NCBI RefSeq assembly: GCF_029360645.1
Contig: NZ_JARDUA010000003.1
Span: 310,001-374,000, forward strand
DNA: 64,000 nucleotides
Source of the DNA: Pontibacter litorisediminis
GTDB lineage: Bacteria > Bacteroidota > Bacteroidia > Cytophagales > Hymenobacteraceae
Reading direction: 5' to 3'
The notes under the pieces are model-generated. The model did no database searches. It saw only the letters and a program-made list of their open reading frames with translations, and was not told where the DNA came from. Below, in pieces: positions 1 through 8,469 of the stretch. How positions within the stretch are numbered: the first letter of the stretch is position 1; each line of letters begins with the position of its first letter. The translations under genes and the position numbers were made by a program.

Positions 1-414
1 ATCCGGGCAGAGCAGCTGCAGGTAGAGCACACCACGCACGCCGGACCAAAAGTGCTGAAAGATTACCTGCACTACGCGCAGCAGGTCAGCCGCCGCTATT
101 TCGAGTATGAGCCGAAGCAGGAAAGTATACCGCCGCAGGTGCCGCTGCTCAAGGAAGTGCTGGCCCGGCAGGTGCCGTACCTGAAACCCGAGGTGCCTTT
201 CGCCGACCTCACTTTGGTAAAGGAAGCGGCTTACCAGGGCGTGGTCCTCACCGACGATGACCTGTACTACAGCGCCCTCTCGGTCCGCCACACGCACGCC
301 GATATTCCGCTGCTGCTACGCCAGCGCCACTGGCCGTACAAGCGCGTCTACAGCCGCCAGTTCTGGGAGAAACCCGAGAAAACGGCAGAAGAAGTTAGAA
401 AGGTTAAAAGTTAG
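1..414 (+). CDS. C-terminal end of a probable helicase/Vsr-like nuclease protein (partial)
   Basis: The reading frame is open from base 1, so only the last ~137 residues of a larger protein are visible; the GTG at 52 is probably internal. The tail has a run of acidic residues (VLTDDDLYYSAL) followed by HADIPLLL and a final WPYKRVYSRQFWEKP. That ending resembles the last strand and helix of Vsr/MTES_1575-type endonuclease domains (typically GW-x-RIW-S-x-W), which sit at the end of superfamily I helicases of the DUF4011/DUF3320 type. No helicase motif is within the window, so the family call is inference from the tail alone. An unrelated exported protein follows at 632, so this gene ends its transcription unit here. 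Confidence 0.45.
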   Translation: MRAEQLQVEHTTHAGPKVLKDYLHYAQQVSRRYFEYEPKQESIPPQVPLLKEVLARQVPYLKPEVPFADLTLVKEAAYQGVVLTDDDLYYSALSVRHTHADIPLLLRQRHWPYKRVYSRQFWEKPEKTAEEVRKVKS

Positions 415-631
415 AAAGCAAAAGTATAGAACACTTTGCTGGCGAACGAATCGTATCGGGTTGCTTTTGCTTCAGCAAGTATAGATTAGTAGGTGGGCAC
501 AAGCGGACGCTTGCGCCAGAAGCTGCTGTTATACTTTCATTATCCGACTCCGTACAGACTTCCTAATCTTCTAACTTTCTAACTGAACTCTCTAACTCCC
601 AGACTCTCTAACCCCTAAACTCCCCAGCCCT

Positions 632-1477
632 TTGCTCTACAAGATCTTCACCGTCTACGTCTATTTTCAAACGCTTTTCTGCGGATGCGGGCCTGACAGG
701 CGCAACGGTGGTTTCGAGAAGCCGGATTTCAAGTATAAACTGGAGCGGATAACACGGCTGGACGGGCAGATGCAGGAAAGCTCCGGCCTTGCCCATGCTT
801 CTGACAGCACTTTCTGGACCCATGGCGACAGCGGCACGCCGGCGGAACTGTACCGGTTTAACTTAGAAGGCGAGCTGCTGCAAACGCTGCCGCTGGAGCT
901 GCAAAACCGCGATTGGGAAGAGCTGGCTGAGAGCGAGGAGCAGCTCTACATCGGCGATTTCGGCAACAACCTGAACAGCCGGCAGGACCTGCAGATCCAC
1001 ATGCTCAACAAACAAGACTATACTTTAGCGGGCACTTTATACTTCTCCTTTGAGGACCAGGAGGCCTTTCCGCCGGACAAGGACAACCAGCATTTTGACC
1101 TGGAGGCTTTTTTCTATTACCAGGACTCGCTGTACCTCTTTACCAAAAGTCGCGGCAACAACATGCAGGTAAAGCTTTACACTTTGCCGGCGCGGCCCGG
1201 CACCTTTGTGGCGCGGCTGCAGGAGAGGTTGCCTGTCAGTGCCATGGCCACGGGTGCTGCCATCTCACCGGATGGCAAGCAGTTTGCCATACTTGGTTAT
1301 GGAAAAGTATACCTGTTTGAGGTGCAGGACGGCCACATCAACCTAAGCGGTAGGCATTATTGCCTGAAGGTAGGCAGAACGGGCCAGGCCGAGGCTATAC
1401 TTTACACCTCAAACAACCAGCTCCTCATCACCAACGAGAACGGCAAGCTTTTCCGGCTCACGCTTCGCAACGACTAA
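632..1477 (+). CDS. Putative beta-propeller lipoprotein (SdiA-regulated/esterase-like phytase type)
   Basis: 281 residues starting from TTG at 632. The N-terminus is hydrophobic and ends in LFCGC, a plausible lipobox, so it may be a surface or periplasmic lipoprotein. The body has pieces typical of Bacteroidota SdiA-regulated or phytase-like propellers: SSGLAHASDSTFWTHGDSG near residues 50-68, NRDWEELA near 92-99 and YIGDFGNN near 105-112. Such proteins are seven-bladed propellers of mostly unknown substrate. No promoter stands out in the 217-bp gap upstream. The N-terminus is uncertain because TTG starts are rare and a signal peptide in another start frame cannot be excluded. Confidence 0.6.
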   Translation: MLYKIFTVYVYFQTLFCGCGPDRRNGGFEKPDFKYKLERITRLDGQMQESSGLAHASDSTFWTHGDSGTPAELYRFNLEGELLQTLPLELQNRDWEELAESEEQLYIGDFGNNLNSRQDLQIHMLNKQDYTLAGTLYFSFEDQEAFPPDKDNQHFDLEAFFYYQDSLYLFTKSRGNNMQVKLYTLPARPGTFVARLQERLPVSAMATGAAISPDGKQFAILGYGKVYLFEVQDGHINLSGRHYCLKVGRTGQAEAILYTSNNQLLITNENGKLFRLTLRND

Positions 1478-1563
1478 GGCAGCATACCTGCCCGGATACG
1501 AAATAGGAACAACCTTTTTCTTGGCGCTTAAGTTAAGTTTTAAAGAATTAGGAAGATAAAACT

Positions 1564-2439
1564 ATGCATACAACAATATTAGTAACAGGCGCCACAGGCA
1601 CGGTAGGCCGTGAGGTGGTAAAGCAGCTGTCAATGCTGAGTGGCGAAATACGGGTGCGGGCCGGCGTTCATTCAATTATCAAGGGCGAGAACCTGAAGCG
1701 TTTGCCGGGGGTGGAGATCGTGGAGATAGATTTTGAGGAACCGGACTCGCTGCACGCCGCCTTCACGCACGTGGACAAGGTTTTCCTGATAACGCCCTTT
1801 GCCGCAGACCAGATACAGATGGCCAAAACGCTGGTTGATGAAGCCAAGAAGGCAGGTGTGAGGCACATTGTAAAGCTGTCGGTGATAGGGGCTGATGCCA
1901 CGCCGGGGTTGGAGCTGGGGCGCTGGCACCGGGAGATTGAGAAGTACATCGAGGACAGCGGCATCAAGTATACTTTTCTGCGGCCAACTTCCTTTATGCA
2001 GAACTACATCAGCTACAGCGCAGACAGTATAAAGCACGAAGGGAAGTTTTATGGGGCCACCGGCGATGGGAAGGTGGGGTATGTGGATGCGCGGGACATC
2101 GCTGCTGTTGGCGTGGAGGCGCTTACGAAGGATGAGCACATCGGCAAGGCCTATGATATAACTGGAGGGGAGGCACTGTCTAATTACGAGGTGGCGCAGC
2201 TATTGGGCGAGGTGACAGGCAAGCGGGTGGATTACATTGATGTGCCCGATGCCGCCGCCAAGAAAGGCATGACAGACCACGGCGTTCCGGATTTTATGGC
2301 CGATGCGATGATAGAGGTTTACAGAGAATACAGGGAGGGCAAAGGCAGCGAAACCACTGACACCGTAGAACGTGTGGCGGGGCGCAAGCCGCACACCATG
2401 CGGCAGTTTCTGCAAGACCACAAAGATTGCTTTGTGTAA
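1564..2439 (+). CDS. NmrA-like NAD(P)-binding oxidoreductase (atypical SDR)
   Basis: 291 residues with a clear Rossmann glycine motif near the start (TGATGTVG, residues 8-15), as in NmrA/HSCARG and NAD(P)H:quinone-type atypical short-chain dehydrogenases. The segment VKLSVIGADATPG and the later FLRPTSFMQNY are typical of this family, which often acts as a redox-sensing or quinone-reducing enzyme rather than a classical Tyr-Lys SDR. The substrate cannot be read from sequence. The gene starts with ATG at 1564, stands alone, and ends just before a strong bidirectional terminator. Confidence 0.85.
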   Translation: MHTTILVTGATGTVGREVVKQLSMLSGEIRVRAGVHSIIKGENLKRLPGVEIVEIDFEEPDSLHAAFTHVDKVFLITPFAADQIQMAKTLVDEAKKAGVRHIVKLSVIGADATPGLELGRWHREIEKYIEDSGIKYTFLRPTSFMQNYISYSADSIKHEGKFYGATGDGKVGYVDARDIAAVGVEALTKDEHIGKAYDITGGEALSNYEVAQLLGEVTGKRVDYIDVPDAAAKKGMTDHGVPDFMADAMIEVYREYREGKGSETTDTVERVAGRKPHTMRQFLQDHKDCFV

Positions 2440-2474
2440 GCTTGCCCTTTCCCGGTTTTTTGAGAGAACATAAA

Positions 2475-2504
2475 AAATCCCCTCCTGAAAACAGGAGGGG
2501 ATTT
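2475..2504. terminator. Bidirectional hairpin terminator
   Basis: A 13-bp perfect inverted repeat (2475-2487 with 2492-2504; core CCCCTCCTG/CAGGAGGGG) with a 4-nt loop and A/T tracts on both sides. It lies between the convergent genes ending at 2439 and 2529 and can stop transcription from either side. Confidence 0.9.
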
Positions 2505-2528
2505 CTTTTATAGCCAGTTTAACAGCTA

Positions 2529-4445
2529 TTATTCATCCAGGTTGCGGTAACGGTCACTGCGGCGTGTCTGGTAGCGATCCTGATCTCTGTCGGAGTCGCC
2601 GCCATAGCCACGGTAGTTCTCGCGGGAGCTGGAGCCGCGGTTATCGCTGTAGTAGGATGTGCTGCTGTCCATGGAGCCATAACGGCTGTCATCGCCGCCG
2701 TAGCCGCCCTGGCCATAGCCACCTTCACGGTATCCGCTCTGGCCGTAACGGTTGCTGGAGGAACCTCCTTGCATGCCGCTGCCCATGCCACCTCTCGATG
2801 AGCCGCCGTAGCCGCCCTGCATGCCGCTGCCATAGCCACCGCTCATACCTTGGCTTCCGCTGCCGGAGCCGTAACCATAGCCACCGCTCATGCCGCTGCT
2901 GTAGTTGCTGTCGCCGTAGCCGCCTCTGTCTCTGTCAGAGGATCTGCCTTGCGAGCCATAGCTGGACCCGCCACTGTAGCCTTGGCCATAGTCGCTGCCT
3001 TGCGAGCCATATCTGGCGGAGCGGTCAGAGCTATACTCATCATTGTAAGAGCCTCCTCTGGAACCATAGCCCCCCTGGCTGCCGTAGCCGCCCTGCATGG
3101 AGCTCTGGGAATCCCAGCCGCGCTGTGAGCCGCGGTCGTCTCTGTCGTACTCGCTCATGCCTCTGCTGGAGCCGTAGCCCATGGAGCCGTAACGGTCTCT
3201 GTCGCCGTAGCCACCCTGCATGCTGCTTCTGCCAGAACCTGAGCCTGACATGCTGGAGCCATAGCCCTGCTGTCCGCTGCCGCTGTAGCCTCCGCCCTGG
3301 GAGCCACCGAAGCTCTGGGAAGAGGAGCCATAGTTGCCTTGACCTTGAGAGCCGTAGCCACCGCCCTGCTGACCATAGCGGCCCATGCCTCCCTGGTCAT
3401 TCATTCTGCCGTAATCGCTGCGGCCGCCGCCCATGCTGCCTGAGCTGCCATAGCTGGAGCCCATGTCCTGTGAGCCGTAGCCCATGCGCTGCTGGCCTTG
3501 GTTGTGGCTGCTGTAACCCCCGCCATAGTTGCCGTAGTTACCGCTTCGGCCACTGTCGTAGCTGCCGTAACCACCCTGCGAGGAGTTGCCTTGCGTTCCG
3601 AAGGCGCCGGACGTGCCGCCAGAGATCATGCCGCCCTGTCTGTCACCTTCTCTGTCCTGGTAGCCACCCTGCATGCCGCCTCTGCTGGCACCGAAGTCCT
3701 GGTCCTGGTAACGGGTGCGGTTACCTTCCATGCCGCCCTGGCTGCCGTAGTTGAAGCCGCCTTCAGAGCCCTGGCCTGAGCCATAGCGCTGGCTGCCGTA
3801 GTTACCCTGTGCGCCATAGCCGCCCTGCTGCGAGCCGTAGCTGCCGCCCTGTGAAGAGCCGTAACCCCCCTGCGAGCCCTGGCCGCCGTAGTTGCTCTGT
3901 GAGCCATAGTCGCTTTGATAACCATAGCCGCTCTGCCCGCCATAGTTGCCGTGCTGCGAGCCGTACCCATAACCGCCCTGGCTGCCATAGCCTTGGTTGC
4001 CCTGGCCTCCCCAGTTCTGGTCCTGGTCCTCCCGGTTCTGGCCCTGACTGCCCTGCGAAGAGCTGCCTGACATGGAGCCGTAGTTCCCGTAGTCAGACAG
4101 GTTGCTGTTGCGGTCAGAAGAAGAGCCGGAGCGGCTACCTGTGTTAGAGGAAGAGGTGCTGCTGCCTGATTTAGCAGATGTGCCGGTGTTCGATTTACCC
4201 TCTTTATTAGAAGTAGAGCCAGACTTGGCTTTTGTAGTGGAAGACTTGCTTGTGGAACCGCTGGTCTTGCTGCCAGAGGAACTGCTCTTCGGTGTTGAGC
4301 TGGAGCTGCCTGTAGTGGATCTGCCGCTTGACGTGTTAGACGATGTGCCTGATGTAGAGGAAGAGCTCGGCGTCAGGCTGCTCGATGAGCTGCCTGATGT
4401 ATTGGAATTCTGGTCCGTACTCTGGTTTTTCTCAGTGTCTTTCAT
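2529..4445 (-). CDS. Low-complexity Gly/Ser/Tyr/Gln-rich protein (prion-like composition)
   Basis: 638 residues if translation starts at the ATG at 4445, which is preceded by a good Shine-Dalgarno (AAGGAG); a longer open frame to 4508 lacks such a site. Residues ~1-120 are dominated by Ser/Thr/Asn with a few Lys. The remainder to ~600 is an irregular array of GYGSQ, GGYGS, SSYGS and RGGM-type units with scattered Arg and Asp. The last ~40 residues are charged (SDRDQDRYQTRRSDRYRNLDE-like). No signal peptide, transmembrane segment or folded domain is visible. The composition resembles eukaryotic FUS/EWS low-complexity and RGG regions. Function is unknown; condensate formation, nucleic-acid binding or desiccation/stress protection are possibilities, not conclusions. 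The gene is separated by terminators from both neighbours. Confidence 0.8.
   Translation of the reverse strand: MKDTEKNQSTDQNSNTSGSSSSSLTPSSSSTSGTSSNTSSGRSTTGSSSSTPKSSSSGSKTSGSTSKSSTTKAKSGSTSNKEGKSNTGTSAKSGSSTSSSNTGSRSGSSSDRNSNLSDYGNYGSMSGSSSQGSQGQNREDQDQNWGGQGNQGYGSQGGYGYGSQHGNYGGQSGYGYQSDYGSQSNYGGQGSQGGYGSSQGGSYGSQQGGYGAQGNYGSQRYGSGQGSEGGFNYGSQGGMEGNRTRYQDQDFGASRGGMQGGYQDREGDRQGGMISGGTSGAFGTQGNSSQGGYGSYDSGRSGNYGNYGGGYSSHNQGQQRMGYGSQDMGSSYGSSGSMGGGRSDYGRMNDQGGMGRYGQQGGGYGSQGQGNYGSSSQSFGGSQGGGYSGSGQQGYGSSMSGSGSGRSSMQGGYGDRDRYGSMGYGSSRGMSEYDRDDRGSQRGWDSQSSMQGGYGSQGGYGSRGGSYNDEYSSDRSARYGSQGSDYGQGYSGGSSYGSQGRSSDRDRGGYGDSNYSSGMSGGYGYGSGSGSQGMSGGYGSGMQGGYGGSSRGGMGSGMQGGSSSNRYGQSGYREGGYGQGGYGGDDSRYGSMDSSTSYYSDNRGSSSRENYRGYGGDSDRDQDRYQTRRSDRYRNLDE
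2640..4090. repeat. Degenerate coding repeat array (YGSQGG-type units)
   Basis: The DNA under the Tyr/Gly/Ser/Gln region is a long array of variations on 9- to 21-bp units such as GCCGTAGCCGCCCTG. It creates long spurious open frames on both strands, including an apparent 396-codon plus-strand frame at 2564-3754, which is a shadow of the repeat. The array could expand or contract by recombination. Confidence 0.75.
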
Positions 4446-4899
4446 AGTTCTGATCTCCTTAGTTAATGGTTGATGTTTATTAAGTTTGTTGTTCCCGGTT
4501 AGTCTCATCCGGCCCCGTCGGGAGCAAATTTCCGGCGTCGGATTTATGTTGCCGATACCTTAAAAGTTTCCGTAGTAATAGCGGTTTTTAAGTGTAACAG
4601 AACGTTTTAGCTATACGAACCATGGGGCACATGGTTATTGCTATATTGCACTGTAGCCCTTCTAAACTACTATCGCAGCTGGCGTGCTGCCTGGGGTGGC
4701 GGCGCCTGCAGAGGACGTGCCCTAATCTTGGGGCCGCACCGGGGCAAAGTATAAACCAATCGAAACCACGGGCAGAGGAGGAGTGGCGGCGGGCGCGGGT
4801 AAGTGCCTGATGGTGTTTTTGTTGTTTATTTAACAGGATGTTTGCTACTAATCCGGAAGTTATACTTACCTTTGTTCATAATTATTAATTATCATTATA
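4446..4899. other. Intergenic region upstream of the cold-shock gene
   Basis: 454 bp between the divergent low-complexity gene and the cold-shock gene. It holds the promoters of both. A 62-codon plus-strand frame (4622-4810) has no recognisable protein features and is not called. Two copies of the AAGTATA/TATACTT heptamer are present near 4750 and 4861. Confidence 0.6.
4867..4874 (+). promoter_or_regulatory. -7 promoter element of the cold-shock gene
   Basis: TACCTTTG matches the Bacteroidota -7 consensus TAnnTTTG, with a TTTG at 4841-4844 positioned as a possible -33 element. The start codon at 4900 would leave a leader of about 20 nt, unusually short for a cold-shock mRNA. Confidence 0.55.
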
Positions 4900-5091
4900 A
4901 TGAAGACAGGTAAAGTAAAATTCTTTAACGTATCAAAAGGTTTCGGTTTTATCGTTGATGACGAGACTAATCAGGAGATCTTCGTGCACCAGACTGGTCT
5001 GACTCACGAGATCCGCGAAAACGACCGTGTATCTTATGAAGTTAAGGACGGTAAAAAAGGTTTGAACGCTATCAACGTAGAGAGAATCTAA
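4900..5091 (+). CDS. cspA: Cold-shock protein, CspA family
   Basis: 63 residues forming one complete cold-shock domain, a five-stranded OB-fold that binds single-stranded RNA/DNA and melts mRNA structure. RNP1 is KGFGFI (residues 13-18) and RNP2 is IFVHQ (26-30). The family usually shows VDDGGxDIFVH; here it is VDDETNQEIFVHQ, a common Bacteroidota variant. Length matches single-domain CSPs of this phylum. It is monocistronic, followed by a strong terminator. Confidence 0.93.
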   Translation: MKTGKVKFFNVSKGFGFIVDDETNQEIFVHQTGLTHEIRENDRVSYEVKDGKKGLNAINVERI

Positions 5092-5136
5092 GTTATAGGC
5101 GCTATCAATAGCCAGCAGGCATTGTAAAAGTCTTTT

Positions 5137-5166
5137 ACCCGCTCAGAAACCTGAGCGGGTTTTTTA
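5137..5166 (+). terminator. Rho-independent terminator of the cold-shock gene
   Basis: A 10-bp stem ACCCGCTCAG/CTGAGCGGGT (5137-5146 with 5151-5160), an AAAC loop and a T run. The T run overlaps the stop codon of the convergent gene at 5164. Confidence 0.9.
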
Positions 5167-6261
5167 TTTGCTGCTGGTGTCATTCTGTTTTTCCTGGCTG
5201 CGCTCCTTCCCCTTCTCCAGCCCCTCCTGAATCAGCTCGTTTGCCTCCTGCTTGTCCTCCGCATCGGCATGTGGGTGCTCCTGCTCGTGCTCGCGGTGCG
5301 GTTCGTAGTTCAGGGTGATGAGAATGGGGAAGTGGTCAGACCCGAATTTGTCCAGGCGGCGCAGGTTCACCAAGCGGAACTGCGGGTCGTAGAAAACGTG
5401 GTCGAGGGGGTAGCGGAAAACAGGGATATGGGCGTTGTAGGTATTGTAAAAGCCACGGCCTACGCGTGGGTCTATCAGGCCGCTGATCTCTTTAAACAGC
5501 TTGGTGGTTTTAGACCAGGCCACATCGTTTAGGTCGCCGGCCACCACGGCAGGGTAGGGGGCCTTTTTAGCCTGCTTGGCCACTAAGAGCAGTTCAGCCT
5601 CGCGGGGCTCGGTGTTCAGCATGAGGCGGGGTGGCTGCGGATGCACGGTGAACAGGCTAAACTTATCGCCGCTCGGCAGCTCTACCACCGTGTAAAACGA
5701 TGGTATGTCATCCTCCACCAGGAAGCGTATTTCGTGGTCGTGCAGTTTGTTCTTGCTCCAGAACAGCATGCCGTAGGTGTTTTCCAGCGGCTTTTTAATA
5801 GAGTAGGGGTATTTCTCGTCAAGCAGCTTACAGACGTGGTCGTGCCAAGCCTGGTCCGGCTCGTTCATGATGACCATGTCAGGGTGCGCCTCTATCACCC
5901 GCTCCAGAAACTTGTCATACTCCCGGTTCCTCATCCGCACGTTTGCGATCATCAGGGTAAAGGCATTGCTTGGCTTTTCCTGCTCCGTCCGCAGCGCCTC
6001 CACCTTCACTACCGGCGTGAAGTGAATGATGAAGCGAAGCTCGTTAAGTATGGCAAGCGCCCAGATGAGCAACATAGCGTAGTCCGCGGGCCCCTGCGCG
6101 CCATACATTGCCTCATAAGCCACCAGGACCAGTGTTAACAGGATGGCAACGTGCAGGCGCGGGAAGTCCAGCACCCGTATCCACCACAGTGTCGAGGAAA
6201 TGAGGGGCAGAAAAGAGAAAAGCGTGAAGGTAAAACCAAGTATGATCAGTGTGGTCTGCAT
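5164..6261 (-). CDS. Membrane-anchored endonuclease/exonuclease/phosphatase family protein
   Basis: 365 residues. Three hydrophobic segments occupy about residues 1-90 (membrane anchor), followed by a DNase I-like EEP domain. Visible EEP signatures are NVRMRNREY near 108-116, VIMNEPD, AGDLND near 240-245 (the conserved Asp-Asn pair) and GSDHFPI near 308-314 with the catalytic Asp-His. The last ~45 residues are a Glu/Lys/Gln-rich tail. The fold covers nucleases, phosphoinositide phosphatases and sphingomyelinases; related Bacteroidota proteins are annotated only to family level, so substrate is unknown. The catalytic domain probably faces the periplasm. It converges with the cold-shock gene. 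Confidence 0.85.
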   Translation of the reverse strand: MQTTLIILGFTFTLFSFLPLISSTLWWIRVLDFPRLHVAILLTLVLVAYEAMYGAQGPADYAMLLIWALAILNELRFIIHFTPVVKVEALRTEQEKPSNAFTLMIANVRMRNREYDKFLERVIEAHPDMVIMNEPDQAWHDHVCKLLDEKYPYSIKKPLENTYGMLFWSKNKLHDHEIRFLVEDDIPSFYTVVELPSGDKFSLFTVHPQPPRLMLNTEPREAELLLVAKQAKKAPYPAVVAGDLNDVAWSKTTKLFKEISGLIDPRVGRGFYNTYNAHIPVFRYPLDHVFYDPQFRLVNLRRLDKFGSDHFPILITLNYEPHREHEQEHPHADAEDKQEANELIQEGLEKGKERSQEKQNDTSSK

Positions 6262-6381
6262 CTATCTATAAGGGCGTTTGTTGCGGATGTATCTGCATTA
6301 CTATTTTCAGCAGGTAATTGTTGCCTGTGCTTCATTCTACGAGTTTGTACCCAACCAGATAAGGTTATACTTGGTAGCGCC

Positions 6382-6436
6382 AAAATAAAACTGCCCCGGC
6401 TGGCCATACGCTGGCTGCCGGGGCAGTTTTATTTTT
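6382..6436. terminator. Hairpin terminator downstream of gldH
   Basis: Near-perfect ~19-bp stem (AAAATAAAACTGCCCCGGC paired with its complement, 6382-6400 with 6417-6435) around a 16-nt loop. A/T tracts on both sides make it usable in either direction; it follows the minus-strand gldH. Confidence 0.85.
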
Positions 6437-6452
6437 AAGTCAGGCTCGCTCC

Positions 6453-6935
6453 TTACCTGTCCTCTGAGTTGGCGGCCACACGCACCCCCACGGCCAGAAT
6501 GTTTGGCAGCGGGTCGCGCCGCATGTACTGGGTCAGCTTTAGCCTGTATGTGCCCTGCTTGGCAAACTTAACGTTGTCGAGCGCCAGGGCCTGCAGGTCG
6601 TAGGTGTCGCTGGAGCCGCTGCCAAGCGGTTTCCCCGTTTTAGAGTCCATCAGCAGCAACTCATGCAACTGAGAGGAGAGCTGGGTACTGTCGGGGCCTA
6701 CCAGTTGGTGGCGCAGGTACAGGTTATAGTAGTCATACTTCAGGTTATAGCGCACGTTAAAGTATACATCGTACACTTGTGTGGTATCCTTTATCTCAAA
6801 TTCGAAAACGGGCGCATTGTCAATCTGCCAGTTGCCATCCGGCATGTTAACGTTCTGCTCATACACCCGTGCCGGGTCGCAGGCGGAGAGCAGCAGCACG
6901 AGCGCCGCTGCCCACACCCTTACAAGTTTATGCAT
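6453..6935 (-). CDS. gldH: Gliding motility lipoprotein GldH
   Basis: 160 residues from the ATG at 6935, the usual size of GldH; the open frame runs 73 codons further upstream but only as a shadow of the neighbouring gene. Signal peptide MHKLVRVWAAALVLLLSAC ends in a lipobox with Cys near residue 19. The mature part has the family's features, including NWQIDNAPVFEFEI and a repeated Tyr-rich strand region (VRYNLKYDYYNLYLRHQL). GldH is required for gliding and type IX secretion-dependent surface functions in Flavobacterium. The start codon lies inside the last codons of ricT (8-nt overlap), so the two are translationally coupled, the typical Bacteroidota arrangement. Confidence 0.92.
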   Translation of the reverse strand: MHKLVRVWAAALVLLLSACDPARVYEQNVNMPDGNWQIDNAPVFEFEIKDTTQVYDVYFNVRYNLKYDYYNLYLRHQLVGPDSTQLSSQLHELLLMDSKTGKPLGSGSSDTYDLQALALDNVKFAKQGTYRLKLTQYMRRDPLPNILAVGVRVAANSEDR

Positions 6936-8469
6936 CAGTGCGTGGTGGTTTGTTGCCTTGGTCTGGTTTCTTGCCTCTGAACGGCTTGCGGGAGCGCTTC
7001 TTAGGGCGCTGCCCGTCGCCTTGGGGCTGCGCTCCTGCCTCTGGCGCAGGGCCAGCAGGTGCTTGCGCCTCGGGCTTAGGGCCTTGGTCGCGTTTCTCGC
7101 GGCGCTCCCTTGGCTCTCGCCGCTCCCGTGGCTCCCTGTTCTCGCGCGGCTCATTTCCTTCCTGGCCCTCTTTGCTTTTGGTTTTGTTGCGAGGCGGGCG
7201 CTGGCGGCGTGGCCGCTGCTCCTGCTCGGGGCCGTCCTGGGGCTGTGCCTGTTGGCGCGGCTGCTTTTCCTTTTTCGGCTGCGCAGACTCAGCTGGTTTC
7301 TCCTGTTGCTGCTCTCCCGTGGCGTTGCCGCCTACGGATTTCTTCTTCTTCTTTTTCTTCTTCTTTTTAGCCTTGAACTTGTCATCGAGGCGCTCCAGGC
7401 TTCCTTCTACCTGCGCCACAAACTCGTTCTGCTTCGGCTCCTCCACCGGCTCCGTCAGCAGGGTCTCCACGGCCACTCCTTTAGCGTTCAGCTCCAGGAT
7501 CTCCTGCACACGCTCCACCGGCACCGGGTACCAGTTATTGTCGCCCTTGTAGCCAAACCACATCATGCGCTTAAAGATGTCGGTCTTCTGCAGTATGGCG
7601 TCTCCCTGCTGCGTCTGTAACGGGCGGTTCACCGTTGGGATGTCCTTCAGGGCATCCATATACGTCTCCAACTCATAGTTGAGGCAGCATTTGAGGCGGC
7701 CGCACTGACCGCTCAGCTTGCTTGGGTTCAGCGACAGGTTCTGGTAGCGTGCCGCCGTGGTAGATACGCTCTTAAAGTCGGTGAGCCAGGTAGAGCAGCA
7801 AAGCTCCCGGCCGCACGACCCGATGCCGCCCAAACGGCCCGCCTCGTGGCGCAGGCTTATCTGGCGCATCTCGATGCGTATCCTGAACTCCTCGGCCAGC
7901 TTCTTGATCAGGTCCCGGAAATCGACGCGGTCATCGGCAGAGTAAAAGAACGTGGCTTTACTTTTATCGGCCTGGTACTCCACGTCCGAGAGCTTCATCT
8001 TGAGGCCGAGCTGCTGAATGATCTCGCGGCTGCGGTACATGGTGGTGCCTTCCTGGTCGCGGGCCTCGTTGAACTTCTCCATGTCGCGCTCGGTGGCAAT
8101 GCGGTAGATGGTGCGGATCTCCTCGTTGTTATCCACTTTCTTCTTGAGCATCTGCAGGCGCACGAGCTCCCCCTTCAGCGACACGAAGCCAATGTGGTGG
8201 CCGTTCGGCACATCCACCACCACGGCATCGCCAGTGGTCAGGTCCAGCCGGTTTATGTTTCGGAAGAAGTCCTTGCGGCCTCCCTTAAATCTTATCTCTA
8301 CAATATCGAACTCCTCAAACGACGTGGGTATCTCCATGTCGCTGAGCCAGTCGAACACGTTTAAACGGTTGCAGCCTCCCGTGCTGCACCCGCCGTTGCT
8401 TTTGCAGCCACCCGGCTTGGAGCCGGCGGTCGTGCTGCATCCGCCACTAGAACATGAACTACATCCCAC
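6928..8469 (-). CDS. ricT: PSP1-domain protein RicT (YaaT family) with Lys/Arg-rich tail
   Basis: 513 residues. A Cys-rich N-terminus (CSSCSSGGC..., several CxxC/GGC motifs, residues 1-35) precedes the PSP1 domain. Its hallmark CGRELCCSTWL and SGQCGRLKCCLNYE motifs (about residues 219-278) supply conserved cysteines that ligate Fe-S clusters in Bacillus RicT/RicA/RicF complexes. RicT partners with RNase Y there and affects development. Beyond residue ~355 the protein becomes a disordered Lys/Arg/Pro/Gln/Glu tail with a run of 12 Lys within 13 residues, probably binding RNA or ribosomes. In Bacteroidota ricT sits upstream of gldH, as here. Start ATG at 8469 is preceded by AAGGAG. Confidence 0.9.
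   Translation of the reverse strand: MGCSSCSSGGCSTTAGSKPGGCKSNGGCSTGGCNRLNVFDWLSDMEIPTSFEEFDIVEIRFKGGRKDFFRNINRLDLTTGDAVVVDVPNGHHIGFVSLKGELVRLQMLKKKVDNNEEIRTIYRIATERDMEKFNEARDQEGTTMYRSREIIQQLGLKMKLSDVEYQADKSKATFFYSADDRVDFRDLIKKLAEEFRIRIEMRQISLRHEAGRLGGIGSCGRELCCSTWLTDFKSVSTTAARYQNLSLNPSKLSGQCGRLKCCLNYELETYMDALKDIPTVNRPLQTQQGDAILQKTDIFKRMMWFGYKGDNNWYPVPVERVQEILELNAKGVAVETLLTEPVEEPKQNEFVAQVEGSLERLDDKFKAKKKKKKKKKKSVGGNATGEQQQEKPAESAQPKKEKQPRQQAQPQDGPEQEQRPRRQRPPRNKTKSKEGQEGNEPRENREPRERREPRERREKRDQGPKPEAQAPAGPAPEAGAQPQGDGQRPKKRSRKPFRGKKPDQGNKPPRTDA

Noticed and set aside
2564..3754. 396-codon plus-strand frame rich in Cys/Arg/Ser
   Set aside because: Antisense shadow of the repetitive minus-strand low-complexity gene; the repeats keep several frames open.
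4102..4473. Acidic, Leu/Val-rich plus-strand frame of 123 codons
   Set aside because: Antisense to the Ser-rich N-terminus of the low-complexity gene (TCN/AGN codons read as Glu/Leu/Val); no independent support.
4622..4810. 62-codon frame before the cold-shock gene
   Set aside because: No ribosome-binding site, no motif, and composition of intergenic DNA.
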